Notes under the pieces: model-generated | What the model saw: only the letters and a program-made list of their open reading frames with translations | Told to the model about the DNA's origin: nothing | Database searches by the model: none | Position numbers and translations under genes: made by a program | Part shown: positions 52,758 to 64,000 of the stretch, one piece after another | How positions within the stretch are numbered: position 1 is the stretch's first letter | How the letters are laid out: every line of letters begins with the position of its first letter | Source of the DNA: Cylicocyclus nassatus | Taxonomy: Eukaryota; Nematoda; Chromadorea; Rhabditida; Strongylidae | DNA length: 64,000 nt | Assembly: GCA_958299035.1 (NCBI GenBank) | Contig: CATQJL010000305.1 | Span: 74,740,792 to 74,804,791, forward strand | Direction of reading: 5' to 3'

Positions 52758-54092
52758 CAACCCGGCCGGTGCAATGATACTGACATGAATTAAGGGCCGC
52801 GGCTTGGCCGCACTCCGGCCACGCCTACAAATTAAGGCCGCGGACGGGCCGGAAAGGCCTTTTGGGGCTGCGACTCGTCCGCTCCCGGTGTCTGAGTAGT
52901 TGGCGAATAGCACACTCTTGACGCTACAAATTTGCGCCACATGTGCGCGCGCATAGCACCGCCGCAGAGATCGAAGAGAATGAGTAAAGAACAGAGGTCG
53001 ACCGGCTCCCTATAGCAAACCTTAAAATGGCGCACAACTATGGTGATGCAGACGCGCATCATGCCGATTTTGGCCCGATCCGGAATAGGACGGACTCAAC
53101 GATGACCGCACTACTGCTGGGAAACAATAGGTCAGAACTGAATCATGTACTTAACATCAAACAAAAGATAATCGATACTCCGGGATGATAATACCGAGAC
53201 CGGAATTTGGGATGTTTAGTCGTCAATTTCGGATCGGGAGGCATTTTACTTTGCACTACGTATATCAGAGGCGAAGCGAGAGCCATGCGCGGTGTGACTT
53301 TTGGCCACTAACCCGCAGAGGCACTATAGTGGGGTTTTAGTGATCCGAAAGGCCCCACACAGTTTAACACGTTTCGGACCGGTGCTGCACATGGTGCAGC
53401 CTTTGAAGGATCCTTTCAACGTTTACAGGAGGTTTTCATTTTGTCCGAGGTTATCAAGTCAAAGGCCTAAGCTCCTCCTTTTCGAAACGGTCTGTAGAGC
53501 TGTGCCATCGATATTTCTTCAGAAGATATGAGGACAAATCGAACATCAGTTGCAACGAAGTGCAGCAACGCGAACGACGCGTGCGACGTCGCAACTTTTC
53601 TCAGCTGTGAATACAAAGAGAAAAACCATAATTTCAATAATGATGTGTATCGTGTACAACATAGATACTTTTGGATACAATAAGAAACTGGGTTCTTGTT
53701 CCCATCTTTCAAGAAAGCAAGAAGTCCTTCTCAGACGACAAAATTCAAACACTTCGAATTCACTCAGAACTTTGGCTATGGATCTTATCTGACAAGCTGA
53801 TTACAGATGTAGCACACAATCAACGAATTAAGGTCCCTTTGTTGACTAACGGCTGAAAGCGCCTCTTTTTCGCCGCGCGCGATTTCGCGGTCTGAAACGT
53901 GTTAAACACAGCACTCGAACTGTGCCTGAAGTGTGCTGTGATTTGGAGGACTATACGTTGCCGGAAGGAGGTGATCCCACGCGGACATCTGCAACCACGT
54001 ATCATGCTGTACAGAATATAGTTATGTGCCAGCTGTCCGCGTCGAGTCGAGTCGATCGGCGACATATGGTCCTTATTCTGCTGCATGGGGTG
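52758..54092. other. GC-rich stretch without a gene
   Basis: 52790-52960 is GC-rich with GGCCGCGG-type strings. CAGTTTAACACGTTTCGGACC (about 53359-53379) has an imperfect inverted partner at about 53889-53911 (GGTCTGAAACGTGTTAAACACAG), possibly the ends of a 550-bp element. No coding sequence recognised. Confidence 0.35.
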
Positions 54093-54191
54093 GAGGAAAG
54101 AACTAGTCACCGCCTCCGCGGACTACTGGTCCTAACACGAGCCCAACAGTAAGACGAAAGGACCAGCAGCGGCGTGAGGTGTTCGTTCCTC
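54093..54191. mobile_element. 99-bp derivative of the 2.9-kb transposon
   Basis: It begins GAGGAAAGAACTAGTCACCGCC and ends, on the other strand, GAGGAACGAACACCTCACGCCG, the same termini as the element at 49814-52757. The left arm of the large element also shares GCTGCTGGTCCTTTCGTC with this one. It looks like a deletion derivative holding only the ends. Confidence 0.55.
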
Positions 54192-56655
54192 TACCCTGCT
54201 GCATGTACTGCAAGTGCCCACATGGATTGAGACGAGGGAGCTAGAGGTTACGAGAACAAATCCTCTACGGATACATGGCTGTAACACGTTGTGTCAACTA
54301 GGCTGGCTGACTCCGCACAAAACCCAGCTGGCGAAATCAGTGGTTTTGGGAAGAGAAGATAGGCTAACATAAAGGCTAGCTTGTGCGCGGCGTGTGCGTT
54401 GCACAGATCCTATCTTCCACAATGTTTTCAAGTACGTTACGATGATATTATAACAGAATGCCCAAATACGTAAGGAGCTTCGTCCAATTTGCTTTTTGAC
54501 ATTACCTCCATCAGTAGCGAGCCCGTTTCAACTTTTGTGGCAGCTGCAAAGGAGTAAAAACTTTGCAACTTGCAAGCCCTGTCAGGATATGCTCACTTCG
54601 TGGCACGCTATAATCCAACATTGAGCCAGCTGACTGGTTAAGACTATAATTTTGCAGCGTTCATTTGTACTTTACTGCTCAGTCGTAGTATCATAAATAG
54701 AGCAGACAGTGCTGCGTTTTTCGTCTTGGAATAGACAAAGGCCTTAATAAGTTTAGTAAAAATCGATGGCAGTCAACATTATCCCAAATCTTCTTATGCA
54801 AGATTATCTTCCAACAACACTCTTATCTTGATGCGTATGGCATTTTGATATCCAGAAAAAATATAATCAGCCTGGCAGGGCGGCACTACAACTCGTCATG
54901 AAGGACAAAGGTGGTCACAGATTAGAACTCCAACTTCGGTTTGAAAGGGATATTCACTACAAGAATTCGGAAATGAAATTCGTGGAGTTTGTTTGGGAAA
55001 AAAAGTTCCTTTGTTAAAATCAAACAGTCGAAGTGGCCTTAACCAAAAAAAAAGGATTCCAAAGTATCGAGAAGAAAAGAAGAAAATTCTCTTTGTTTGT
55101 TTCAAATTATTCTGGCTGCAGCGACAGCGATTAGCGGCATGAATCTTTTGTTTTCGTTATCAGGGTCATTTTTGATATTATGGCTGTATTTTAACTCATT
55201 TACTCATGCGATAATATTTAAAAAGCCTTACAATGAACTTCAATGTTGTGGCACTACCCTAGCATTCACTTGTTTAGCTTTACTGAGACAGTGCGTAGAA
55301 ATTCACAATGCCGCAAGCTGCTGTTGGAAAAATGCAAAGATGAAAACATAAGGGACTTTCGGAATATGCGCTTTAGGGACAATGTTCACTAGAAAGGAAC
55401 CAAGATTCTTTGTAGTCTTTCTCGTCCAACCGCTTACCACGCTACAACTTGTGCATAAGGGGCATGGATCAGCCATGTTCTCCGAAAATACTTTGACCAG
55501 GTACAGGGCAAAAAGGCAGCCACGCCCCGAGAAAATTACGAAAATAATTTGATTTTTTATCAAAAATGTTTTTGATCAATTACAAGTGAGATCTAGTCGC
55601 TTGCGCAATTTTCTAACTCATGTACGCTACTTTCAAAAATCTCGTGACCCATTTCCAATTTCCTGACTCACCCCATCCCTTGAAAATTAATACGCGTCAT
55701 CATTGATTGCTATTACGCAAAACCGTTTGCTGACGGCTCAAGAAATACTTTGCCGTCTCCCAAACTTAAAAGAAATTTTTTGTAGATCTCTGCTATAACT
55801 CCTGCATTTCGAATGATTACAAAACTAAGAAATTTTAGTGTAGCCCCATACACAGAATAATCGTGCACGTGCGATTGAGTTCCGACCTGCACAAACCAAA
55901 ACCTGTGCTGAGACATGAATCCCAAAATCGGAAAAGCCACGCGTCCTTCACTTTTGAAAACTTGCTGTTGTCCTCCCTCTTCCCGCTCCCCCTCCAAACA
56001 AGTTTGGTAGACCACCACTGTATCTACCAATATTTTATGCTGTATACTGCACTAGACGTGAGAATTCAAAATGCGCAAATCAGAGATCTGGAGGACCACT
56101 GAATGCTGCTTCAATGTATTCTGCTCATTTTTGCGCCGTTTTCTCAAATGTCTTATCAATGCATTCTCAGGGGTTTTATCGCAAAATGACGAAAAATGAG
56201 CAGTGAAGGCCTGTTGCCTAGTCTTACGCGGCATGTTTTGCTTGACCTTGGTCATGCTTCTTGATAAGAATTACCACCTACATTCTTTCAAACTCAACAA
56301 AACTTTTGAGGTCAGGTTTGTAAGGGATCTTACTAAGCCATGCACAATTACTCCCTCTGTAGCTGGATTTCAAATAAGATAACCGTACGTATGATGAAAC
56401 GAAGTTTCAATGACCACATTACGGGTATGAAGTCTCTTTCTCACCCAATAAGGTTGTTATCCCTGTTCAAGAACGTGCTTGTAACTGATGTATAAAACTT
56501 CTGAAAGAAATATATGCATGGTCACATGACTTCAAAAGGTGATGAAAATGACAACTCAAAACTGCATTACTACTAAAAATGTGATGCTCGTATAGTGAAG
56601 TTCAATGAATACACATACTCGCAGACTGATACTCGCCCGGAAATTGGTGCAACTA
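54192..56655. other. Gene-free stretch
   Basis: About 2.4 kb without a recognisable gene, exon chain or transposon. The longest open frames (55303-55563 minus, 55713-56030 minus) have no family motifs. Confidence 0.4.
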
Positions 56656-56873
56656 CCCTAATTTCACGCGTACAAGGCGCGGAGGATTTGTTTCCAAAAT
56701 TGACTAGCCCAAATACGCCAAAGAACTTTGCAACCAAAAAACCCTATGCCGTGCTGTATATTGCTTAAGAGAATCATACGGCATAGGGATCGCTTTCCGA
56801 AATACTTTAGAGTGGCTGAGGGGTTTTGATTGAAAAATCGAAAAGAGTGCGCCTTGTACGCGTGAAATTAGGG
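56656..56873. mobile_element. MITE, TA-flanked, CCCTAATTTCACGCGTAC termini
   Basis: 218 bp with a perfect 25-bp inverted repeat at the ends (CCCTAATTTCACGCGTAC continuing AAGGCGC) and TA on both sides. A second inner hairpin (CCCTATGCCGT / ACGGCATAGGG) is nested in the middle. A diverged relative lies at 10054-10243. Tc1/mariner-like by target site; no coding capacity. Confidence 0.85.
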
Positions 56874-56875
56874 TA

Positions 56876-59800
56876 CATTCTGGGTGAATCCCCCAAACCT
56901 TACATTATGATAATCGATGTATGACTACTTTATGGAAGCGACTTTTTTTAGAGGCAAAACTGCAATTCCCTTTTCGATAATGTTTCAAGCAACACAGCTT
57001 CTGCGCTACCACAAGTTCGGAGAGATGCCTTCAAAAGCCAACGTGGAAAAGAGAGAGTCTGATAGACGAAGATCTAAACAACCAGCATCCATCTTCCTGC
57101 GCTGATTTGCAGCGGGCTAGACTGACACAACATTCAAGACGAAAGATGACCATTGGAACATAATAAAGTTTTCCGAGATGAAAACGACACTTAGAACCGA
57201 TAGCCACGATTATCCCACCTACGATTATCACTTGTTAGCGGAACATCAAAAACGCTACGCCGTTTTATGAAGCAAATTTGAGAAGAAAGTAAGACGAGAG
57301 GACTGAACCGTGCAGTGTACTCGCATAAGCAAAATGTAATCGAAGGCCGCAACTAGGTGTGCTTGGAACAGTCAGAAAAGCTGAAACTCGCCGTTTACTT
57401 CTAACCTGACTCTCCCAAATGCACCCTAATCAGACAGAGCAGCAGTAAAATCGTGGGTGACGCCGGCGAAAACAGACGGAAACTTGTGCTACATACGAGG
57501 TTGCTGTGCGGGCTATATGTGAAGTAACACAACTATCTGGTCATCTATAAGTGGAAAACTCTTCTCTCACAATGCGCCATCTTTTGATGGCTATATTGCT
57601 CTAGCGATTCCCAGAAGTAAGGTTGCGCATAGCATAGTGTTCTTATTTTTTGACGGTAAAAATTCCTAGTAAATATGGCCGTAAGAAAAACTGAAAGTTG
57701 GCTGACCACCATTTCTTTCCACTAACTAAAGATCGGTATTTATTAGATTGTAATTTACCGATAAGTTTCACACCAAAACTTCCCGAACGCAACTTCGATC
57801 CTCCCTCCCTCCCCTCCCCCCTCTCCGCGTAACAAAAGCCGTACTCTTGCTTAGAGATGCAGAGTTTGAAAATGTGGTGGAAAATCCTTAATCGTTCAAG
57901 CGCAGCAACAATGCATGGAAGCAAAATTACTGCTCTTCATTATGACTGGTTTTGTAGCCGTCTAAAAAGCGACAAAAATTTCGTAACAAACTAGTATTTA
58001 CTAAAGTTTCCTATGTAACTGAGAAACCTAAGACTGGCACCTTTCGATTGCTGCTGGGCTGTTCCCTGCGTAACTTTATAGTACAAAGCTATAGCAGAGA
58101 ATTCTAATCTCTTTGGAAGAAAACATGAATGTTTAGTCTCATACTATTTCATAACTAGCGGGCAAGAATAATTCAAAAAATGGAAGATGTCTTTGCACTT
58201 TTTTATTTTTGCCTTTTCTAGCCATAATCAAATCCAGAAGCTGTATATTTGAAAGCTTTCAAAGATTATGTGCGTGAGCAAGTCGGAGACATGTAGGAGC
58301 AATTTTTATGGAATTTTCGCCTAATTATAGTTAAAAAATTTCAATTTTTGCTTCAAATTTCACTTGACAAATATTATGCGGAAATTGAAATGCCATTAAA
58401 GCTTATGTCGGAAGTTGCCATATAAAGTTCACTTTGGTCTACTATTATAACTTCAGAACAGTCAAGAAAAAAGATTTTAGTAAAAATCGTCAACATGCAA
58501 AGAACTATTAAACAACCTGACACTTGTCAGATTTCGACTTTTGCACTTTTTCGAAAATCTGAACAGAAACCAACCCACCTGAGAAGTCACTCACTTAAAC
58601 AAAACAACAATTTTTATCCGGTCTCCACAAAAAGGCATTTGAACAACCTCAAAAAGCTCAACACATTCAAAGTTGGATAGGATGAAAAATCTTACAACTA
58701 TCTGTTAGAAATTTCAATGACCAAAAACCGTACTTTTTCTTTGTTGAAAAATATTACATTTCGCCCAAGAAAATCACCTATCGCATCTGCTATTCATATG
58801 TACACTTGCTGCATTTTGGTAGATAGAATGCTGGACAGTTCCGCCATATTCTATAACGATTTTTGAAAGAATAACAATAAATTTCCAGCCTCTTTGACGC
58901 TAATTGTCGAGAGAAACCAGTCACTTTTGATTTTCGTGTCTTAGAGCTTACATTTAATTTCGGTTTCCAGCAGCAACAACAAAAAAGGTTAGTGCAGGTT
59001 GAGTTGTGATTTGTAGGTAATTAAAATTTTTTCTTCCAAACTTCAAGCAGATAGATTTTTTGCGATTGTTCATACGCCATTTGTAGAGATTGCTTTTCAT
59101 AGAAGAATATGTCCGCTACATTTTCATATCTTCCCTGCCGCGGCAGGATGAGGAATGTGCATTGATTTTGTACCATTCTGATATAAAGACTAGTCTCGGC
59201 AAAGACGCTTGAGTTATAAAATTGTGCAATTGACTATTTTCACTCGTATATAATTGAGATAGTTTTCGCAATTCTTAAAAATTCAAAAAGCTTTGTAAAA
59301 ATTTCGGAGATCCGGTATTCCGCGCAAACCTCAACTGTAGATGTAATTTGAAGTGCAGTGACCATAAGTTTATGTAGTCCAATGCTGTCTGCTAATTGAA
59401 CACTTACATTTTGTTCATATTTAGTCATGTACTAAAGAGCATCGTTTTGACTTCGTGATAACTTTATACTTATGTCCGCAAATAAAGAGAAACCCTTGTC
59501 ATTGTCTCCTCTCACCTAACAAAGAAATATAACAGATTTCAGATGGGAGTGTTAAATATAAGGTTGGCGGATAATTTGTGTTGTGTTTTGACTTTTATTC
59601 CTTAAGAACTAAAAAGCTTTCGAAAAACCTCATGTTCAAGGCATAGTAAGGAGTGCAAAGCTCTATGTCCTGTCACATTCGGGGCCCATGCGCAAAACAC
59701 ACACTTTATAGGCATCCACCAAAATTATTCACACCAGATTACTGCTTATCCTACTAGCAGTCCCTAATGGACCAACCGCGTTGGCCGGGTTCCCTAATGT

Positions 59801-60251
59801 TGCTTACAAATTGAGGTAACGGTCCTGGATCCTCTTTAGCTCCGCCTCCTTTTTTGCACTCCACCCACTTGCGGACTCCCCCTTGACGTTTCTGAGACGG
59901 CAAGCAACATGGAGAGGCATAGTTCGTGATATGGCACTGTTGCAGACGAGGAGAGTTCCTTAGCGTATGACGTGTCTTGACGCCGGGGCACTCGTCCACG
60001 TCTGCCAAAATGGGGCTTCAGAAAGGGCATTTTGAAGCTTTCTGGCTGACAAATTTTGGATATTTTGACATTTTTGCCCCTCGCTTTTGACTACTATTGA
60101 CGCCGGAGTGCTTCCATAAAAGAAAAATGCCAAAACATTCCGAAGAATTTGTAGGTAGGAAAAAACACATTTAGATGCAGTGAAAAAAAATCAGAAAAAG
60201 AATGAAAATTTTAAATGTGTCTAAAAAACTTGATGCACTTCACACAGTTAG
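56876..60251. other. Gene-free stretch
   Basis: About 3.4 kb, AT-rich, without a recognisable gene or element. The minus-strand frame at 57643-57924 contains a polypurine tract and no motif. Confidence 0.4.
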
Positions 60252-60300
60252 TCCACTTCGCTATTGGTCAGTTCACTGATTTGACCAATAGCGAGTGGAT
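60252..60300. repeat. Small hairpin, CGCTATTGGTCA stem
   Basis: CGCTATTGGTCA (60260-60271 region) pairs exactly with TGACCAATAGCG across an 11-base loop, and pairing continues outward as TCCACT/AGTGGA with one bulge. Confidence 0.7.
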
Positions 60301-61160
60301 GACGAGGATAAAGTGGATCAAGCGGATCATCGGATCAAGTACGTTGTGTGCCTTGAAGGCAGCGTCCGACCACACTTGAAAACTTAGAGTACAGATTCGC
60401 ACGCCCTGATAAATCTCGCGTCCAAGTGGCACTGCACCGATCTTGCATCTGAAGCGAGAAAACCACTTCGCGAGTGGCGACCGCAACTGACCCGCCGACA
60501 GGGACGAGTTAGTTTAATAAGCCTGCGCATATCATTTCATAAAAGAAAAGCTAGGTTGGTAGAGTATAATTAGCCTGGCCCAAAAAAATTCCGCACACAG
60601 TCAAGACGTAGGGCCCCCAACGACTCTCCGTCTTAATCTCGGCGGCAGACATGCAATCTCAAAATCAATGCTTCTGGAATAGCTCGTTTTCGACACCTCC
60701 GCGCTCTCTAAGCTGCATTTTCGGAATCGGAAGTGGGATGGATAAGCTGCAAGCAAAAAAAGCTTTATCCGGAATTTCGCCCAAAAGCTTCCTTTGAGTA
60801 TGACTTAAATTTGGGATTTCGATAGGCTTTCAAATTTTCTAGAGAAGAGAAAAAATGTGACAGAAATTATGGACAAACTTTACAGTCAGGTTTAGTCATA
60901 AAAGTAAAACAGCAGCTCACCTGTGATAACCTACCTCGATGAATGTTGCTATAAGCTCCTCGCTTTCGCAGAAGTGTGATGCACCTACAATAGATCTGTA
61001 CACCAGAAACGACTGACAAAATTTCAGACCCAATTCCTGGTCTATCCTTGTTGCTTTTTTAGCAGCTGTAGCAAGGGACGTCAGAAAAACAGGCAATAAA
61101 GGGGATCGCACTCTCCAATGCGCCCCACCTCACAATCCTGCCCTAACAAATAACTTCTAA
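60301..61160. other. Gene-free stretch
   Basis: No gene or element recognised. Confidence 0.4.
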
Positions 61161-62839
61161 ATGGTCGGGCATACGCGAAGCGATGTGATTGTCGCAAATT
61201 GTAATCGTGGCGACCTCTTGGAAAGTGATGAGATCGCGGCGACTAAGACGCTAATCGCCCTACTTGAGCACAATTTTCATCATTCAAACAGTATGTTTCG
61301 CGTCTGGATCTCGCTCAAACTAGGCCTATGTTCTTACTGGGATTGGTGATCACCAAAATGACTGACTTTGTACACAAGACCGTTTTTGAAGATTATGATT
61401 GATGTGCGCTAATTAAGTCCTTGCAACTGCTGAAACTTTACACAGTTCACTTATTCGACCTGTCATGATGTACTCCCTAAGGTAACGTGTTATGGCGGAG
61501 AATGAAATGGATCCTCATACCTTACCTCAGAAGTCTACAAAGTCGACAGAAAAACCTTACTTCAAAATTTTTGGGACCCGCACTGGAAAAACACTAAAAC
61601 TGTGATGTTGCACATTTTGATCAGTTTCTACATCTCCGCAAGAAAACATGCTTTTAGGTTGGAAAAAAATGTCGCCTTTTCTTTCTTGTCGTCGCATCAC
61701 ACCAACTCAAATCCTAAAAGCATAGATGAGATACCGTTCGATAGAGCAAAACAAGCTCTACAAAACAGCACTACTGCTTTTGCACTAAGTTGCACCCATG
61801 TAAAGTTCGAAGATGGAATCAAAAAAGTTTCAAATGACCAAAAAATCAAAATAAATCGTATCTCCGTCCAGGAAATTTCTACGGACCAAGTTGCTCACAC
61901 ATACACTCATCATCAAACATTCAAAAGCGCAGTTGCTATATTCATTCCTCGGCTAGATGGCTAGACGTCGAAAAATTGAGGTTCTTCGCGCTGCCGCCAA
62001 AGTTATGTTAAACTGTTCCCGCGTAGGCAATCTTATGCTAGTTAGCTCGGAAAGTGCAACCATGAATTTTCAGCCTTTTAAAAGAGTTAGTTTTCGAAAA
62101 AACGTATTTAATTCAAAAAGCAGAGAAAAGAAAAGCTGAATCCGATATTTCTCGAGAATTAATTCTTATGAAAAGCTGGAAATCCACGCTTGTACTTCCC
62201 ATGCTAAATAGCACAGAATTACCTGCACGGAACGAGCCAAGCATCATTTTGATAGAAATGCGAAAGTTTTCGATTTTTCAGTTTAGCCAAAAAAAAAATC
62301 ACAGCAACTGCGCATATGAATGTTTGATTGATGAGGGATGTATGTTCACGAACAAGATGGAGCTCCATAGAGATTTTTCGTATGGAGATACGAGGTTTTT
62401 TTTTAGATTTTCCGGTCATTTGAAACTTCTTAGATTTCATATTCGAACTTCACTTGAATATAACTTTGTGCAAAAGCAATAATGCCATTTTGTAGAGCTT
62501 GCCCTGCTCTACCGAATGCTATTAAAAGCGACATTCTTTTTTCCAACCTAATAAATCAACAAGAATTTTCCAAAAAATCTTTTAGGAAAGAAATTCAATC
62601 TCGGCGATATAGTCGCATCGCTGATTTGAAGTCAGCGACGCGATATCGTGGAGATTCGGCCAGATCGCGACGATTCCGACGGGGAAAGTGTGCCGTAGAA
62701 AAAAACCGGTTGGCGACTGATCGCGTCGGAAAACTATCACAGCCGGATTGCAAGGCGATCGGCATGCAGTAAACTTTTGACAGTTGTCCTGTCGGGAGAA
62801 TTGCGAGGCGATGAAATCGCTTGATGTATGCCCAGCCTT
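61161..62839. mobile_element. 1.68-kb relative of the GGGCCGGGCATAC MITE family
   Basis: The left end ATGGTCGGGCATACGCGAAGCGAT and the right end, read on the other strand, AAGGCTGGGCATACATCAAG-CGATTTCAT match each other as inverted repeats and resemble the termini of the 230-bp MITEs at 1036 and 18918. TAA flanks both sides. The interior holds four consecutive plus-strand open frames (61602-62772) with no transposase motif I recognise. Near both ends there are several GCGATATAGTCGC/GCGACTGATCGCG-type strings, small internal palindromes. Confidence 0.5.
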
Positions 62840-62842
62840 TAA

Positions 62843-63179
62843 TAAAATATTGGTCACTTATTCATCAACGCGAATGGCAATGGACGAACGCAGATACGCT
62901 CTAAGTCATTCGCCAGTATGACACCATGCAGGACTGGAAAGTCATTTCCAGTAAAGGTGCAACCCTCAATACAGACTGCTGCTTCTCGACTTCGAAGTTA
63001 CATTAGATGGCTGCATAAGAAGAAGGAAAACCAGGGCGCAATCAATTCACGAATGAGTAACGATGATGTAATGAAAGAGTAAAGCATCCGACCAAAATTC
63101 TCCCACAGCTTCTCCCACAAACTTGCGAGAGGGTCCAAATCACTCCTGAGAAAGCCCGAAGACTGGTTTTCGCGGTTAA
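62843..63179. other. Spacer
   Basis: No feature recognised. Confidence 0.3.
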
Positions 63180-63588
63180 AGGCAGTGTCTGGGAAAATGT
63201 CGATTTTGAGATTTTATGCTTACCCGGACCTATTCGCATCCAAAAAGCACGAACGGCGAAAAAAGTTTAAACGGAGAAGGGAAATCAGCAAGTGGGCGGG
63301 GTCTTCCCCAATGTGGATAGGCCCGGGTAAGCCGATTTCAAGTCATGCCTTCGCAAACGGCCGATAGCGATGCCAGAGCAGCTAGCGGAATCGAGAAGGT
63401 CGCTCTGAAGCTGAAAGCGTGAATTTACAGAAGGGAATACCCCGAAGACTTGCTGATTTCCCTCCCACGTTAAAGCCCTTTTTCGCTGTTTTCGCGCTCT
63501 TCAGCGTGGATTTTCGGATTCAGCATAGCGAATAGGCCCGGGCAAGCATAAAATCTCAAAATCGACCTTTCGCACGGACAACGCCTTC
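63180..63588. mobile_element. MITE with about 120-bp inverted repeats
   Basis: GTCGATTTTGAGATTTTATGC followed by TACCCGGACCTATTCGC (63198-63238) has its inverted partner at 63528-63566, and GGGAAATCAGCAAG at 63279-63292 pairs with CTTGCTGATTTCCC at 63448-63461. The outer ends are GGCAGTGTC at the left and GACAACGCC at the right. The target duplication is unclear. No coding capacity. Confidence 0.65.
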
Positions 63589-64000
63589 AAAAGTGCGAAC
63601 AACGCCTAAGCAGTGTCTCCACGTATTACCGACCTTTCCGCAACACTACTACATACATGCCGGGTAAGAATTGATAGATAGTCGAAGCTATGGTCCCTGT
63701 TGCCGGTAATCGTTTCTTTGTAAGCTTCACCAGTTGCTGAGCACAGCTACAAGAGTCCCGAAGCGGAATGAAAACGGAGTGTGGAACGATATAGTACGAA
63801 GGCAAAGCCAAAGGACGTAACAAAAATGGCATGAGACGAAGGTAGGGGAAATTGCAGTGGTTGAAAGCGATCTACACGATCAGACTAACGGTTTGAAGTA
63901 CATCAAGGTTCGGTTGTCTCTCGTTACTCTTCATCACAGTCACGAGTATGATAGATCCTTTTTAGTGAACCTCTTCGAGCACTGCTCTAAGCACACGATG
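63589..64000. other. Gene-free stretch at the window edge
   Basis: No gene or element recognised; any feature crossing the edge could not be judged. Confidence 0.3.

Noticed and set aside
54896..56030. Several open frames of 70-105 codons on both strands
   Set aside because: No splice partners, signal peptides with context or family motifs; base composition is like the surrounding spacer.

Overview
The window looks like nuclear DNA from a nematode, most likely a clade V (Strongylida/Rhabditina) parasite such as a hookworm relative. The evidence is short introns of about 45-60 bp ending in TTTTCAG-like acceptors, splice acceptors placed just upstream of start codons (typical of spliced-leader trans-splicing), a chemoreceptor of the nematode-specific srx type, and RTE, CR1-like, Penelope-like and pogo-like transposons. 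There is no bacterial gene organisation. The species is my inference; nothing in the sequence names it.

Host genes are sparse. (1) At 3481-3895 (+) a three-exon gene encodes a 90-residue secreted Ser/Lys/Glu-rich peptide. (2) At 14919-18406 (+) an eight-exon srx-type seven-transmembrane receptor joins in frame to 322 residues; a 669-bp MITE sits in one intron. (3) At 27045-31265 (+) lies the 3' half of a paralogous srx gene, with a decayed RTE retrotransposon filling its first remaining intron. (4) At 36096-44471 (-) a long multi-exon nuclear protein has an N-terminal segment that reads like the TASOR/DUF3715 pseudo-PARP domain, a long disordered Pro/Ser/acidic middle, and a compact C-terminal domain. 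It is the largest gene here and the most interesting.

Most of the rest is transposable-element sequence, layered by repeated insertion. 4.8-9.8 kb: a CR1/Jockey-like LINE inside a MITE with inverted GC-rich arms. 13.5-14.6 kb and 24.1-24.5 kb: Penelope-like GIY-YIG tails, each followed by a hammerhead-core-like motif. 19.8-22.5 kb: a pogo-like transposon with about 350-bp inverted repeats that carry tRNA-like promoter boxes. 22.7-33 kb: four dispersed copies of a Helitron-like repeat ending in CTAG, one holding a 119-bp minisatellite. 27.6-30.5 kb and 46.7-49.1 kb: RTE elements. 45.7-46.2 kb: a Mutator-like MITE with 11-bp target duplications. 49.8-52.8 kb: a 2.9-kb transposon of unrecognised type with a perfect 84-bp inverted repeat inside. 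61.2-62.8 kb: a larger relative of the TAA-flanked MITEs at 1.0 and 18.9 kb. Several smaller TA-, TTAA- and foldback elements are scattered between.

The host genes do not form an operon or a pathway. If the 36-44 kb gene really is TASOR-like, a candidate retroelement-silencing factor sits in a transposon-rich neighbourhood; this is only a juxtaposition. Several long stretches hold nothing I recognise and are listed as such.
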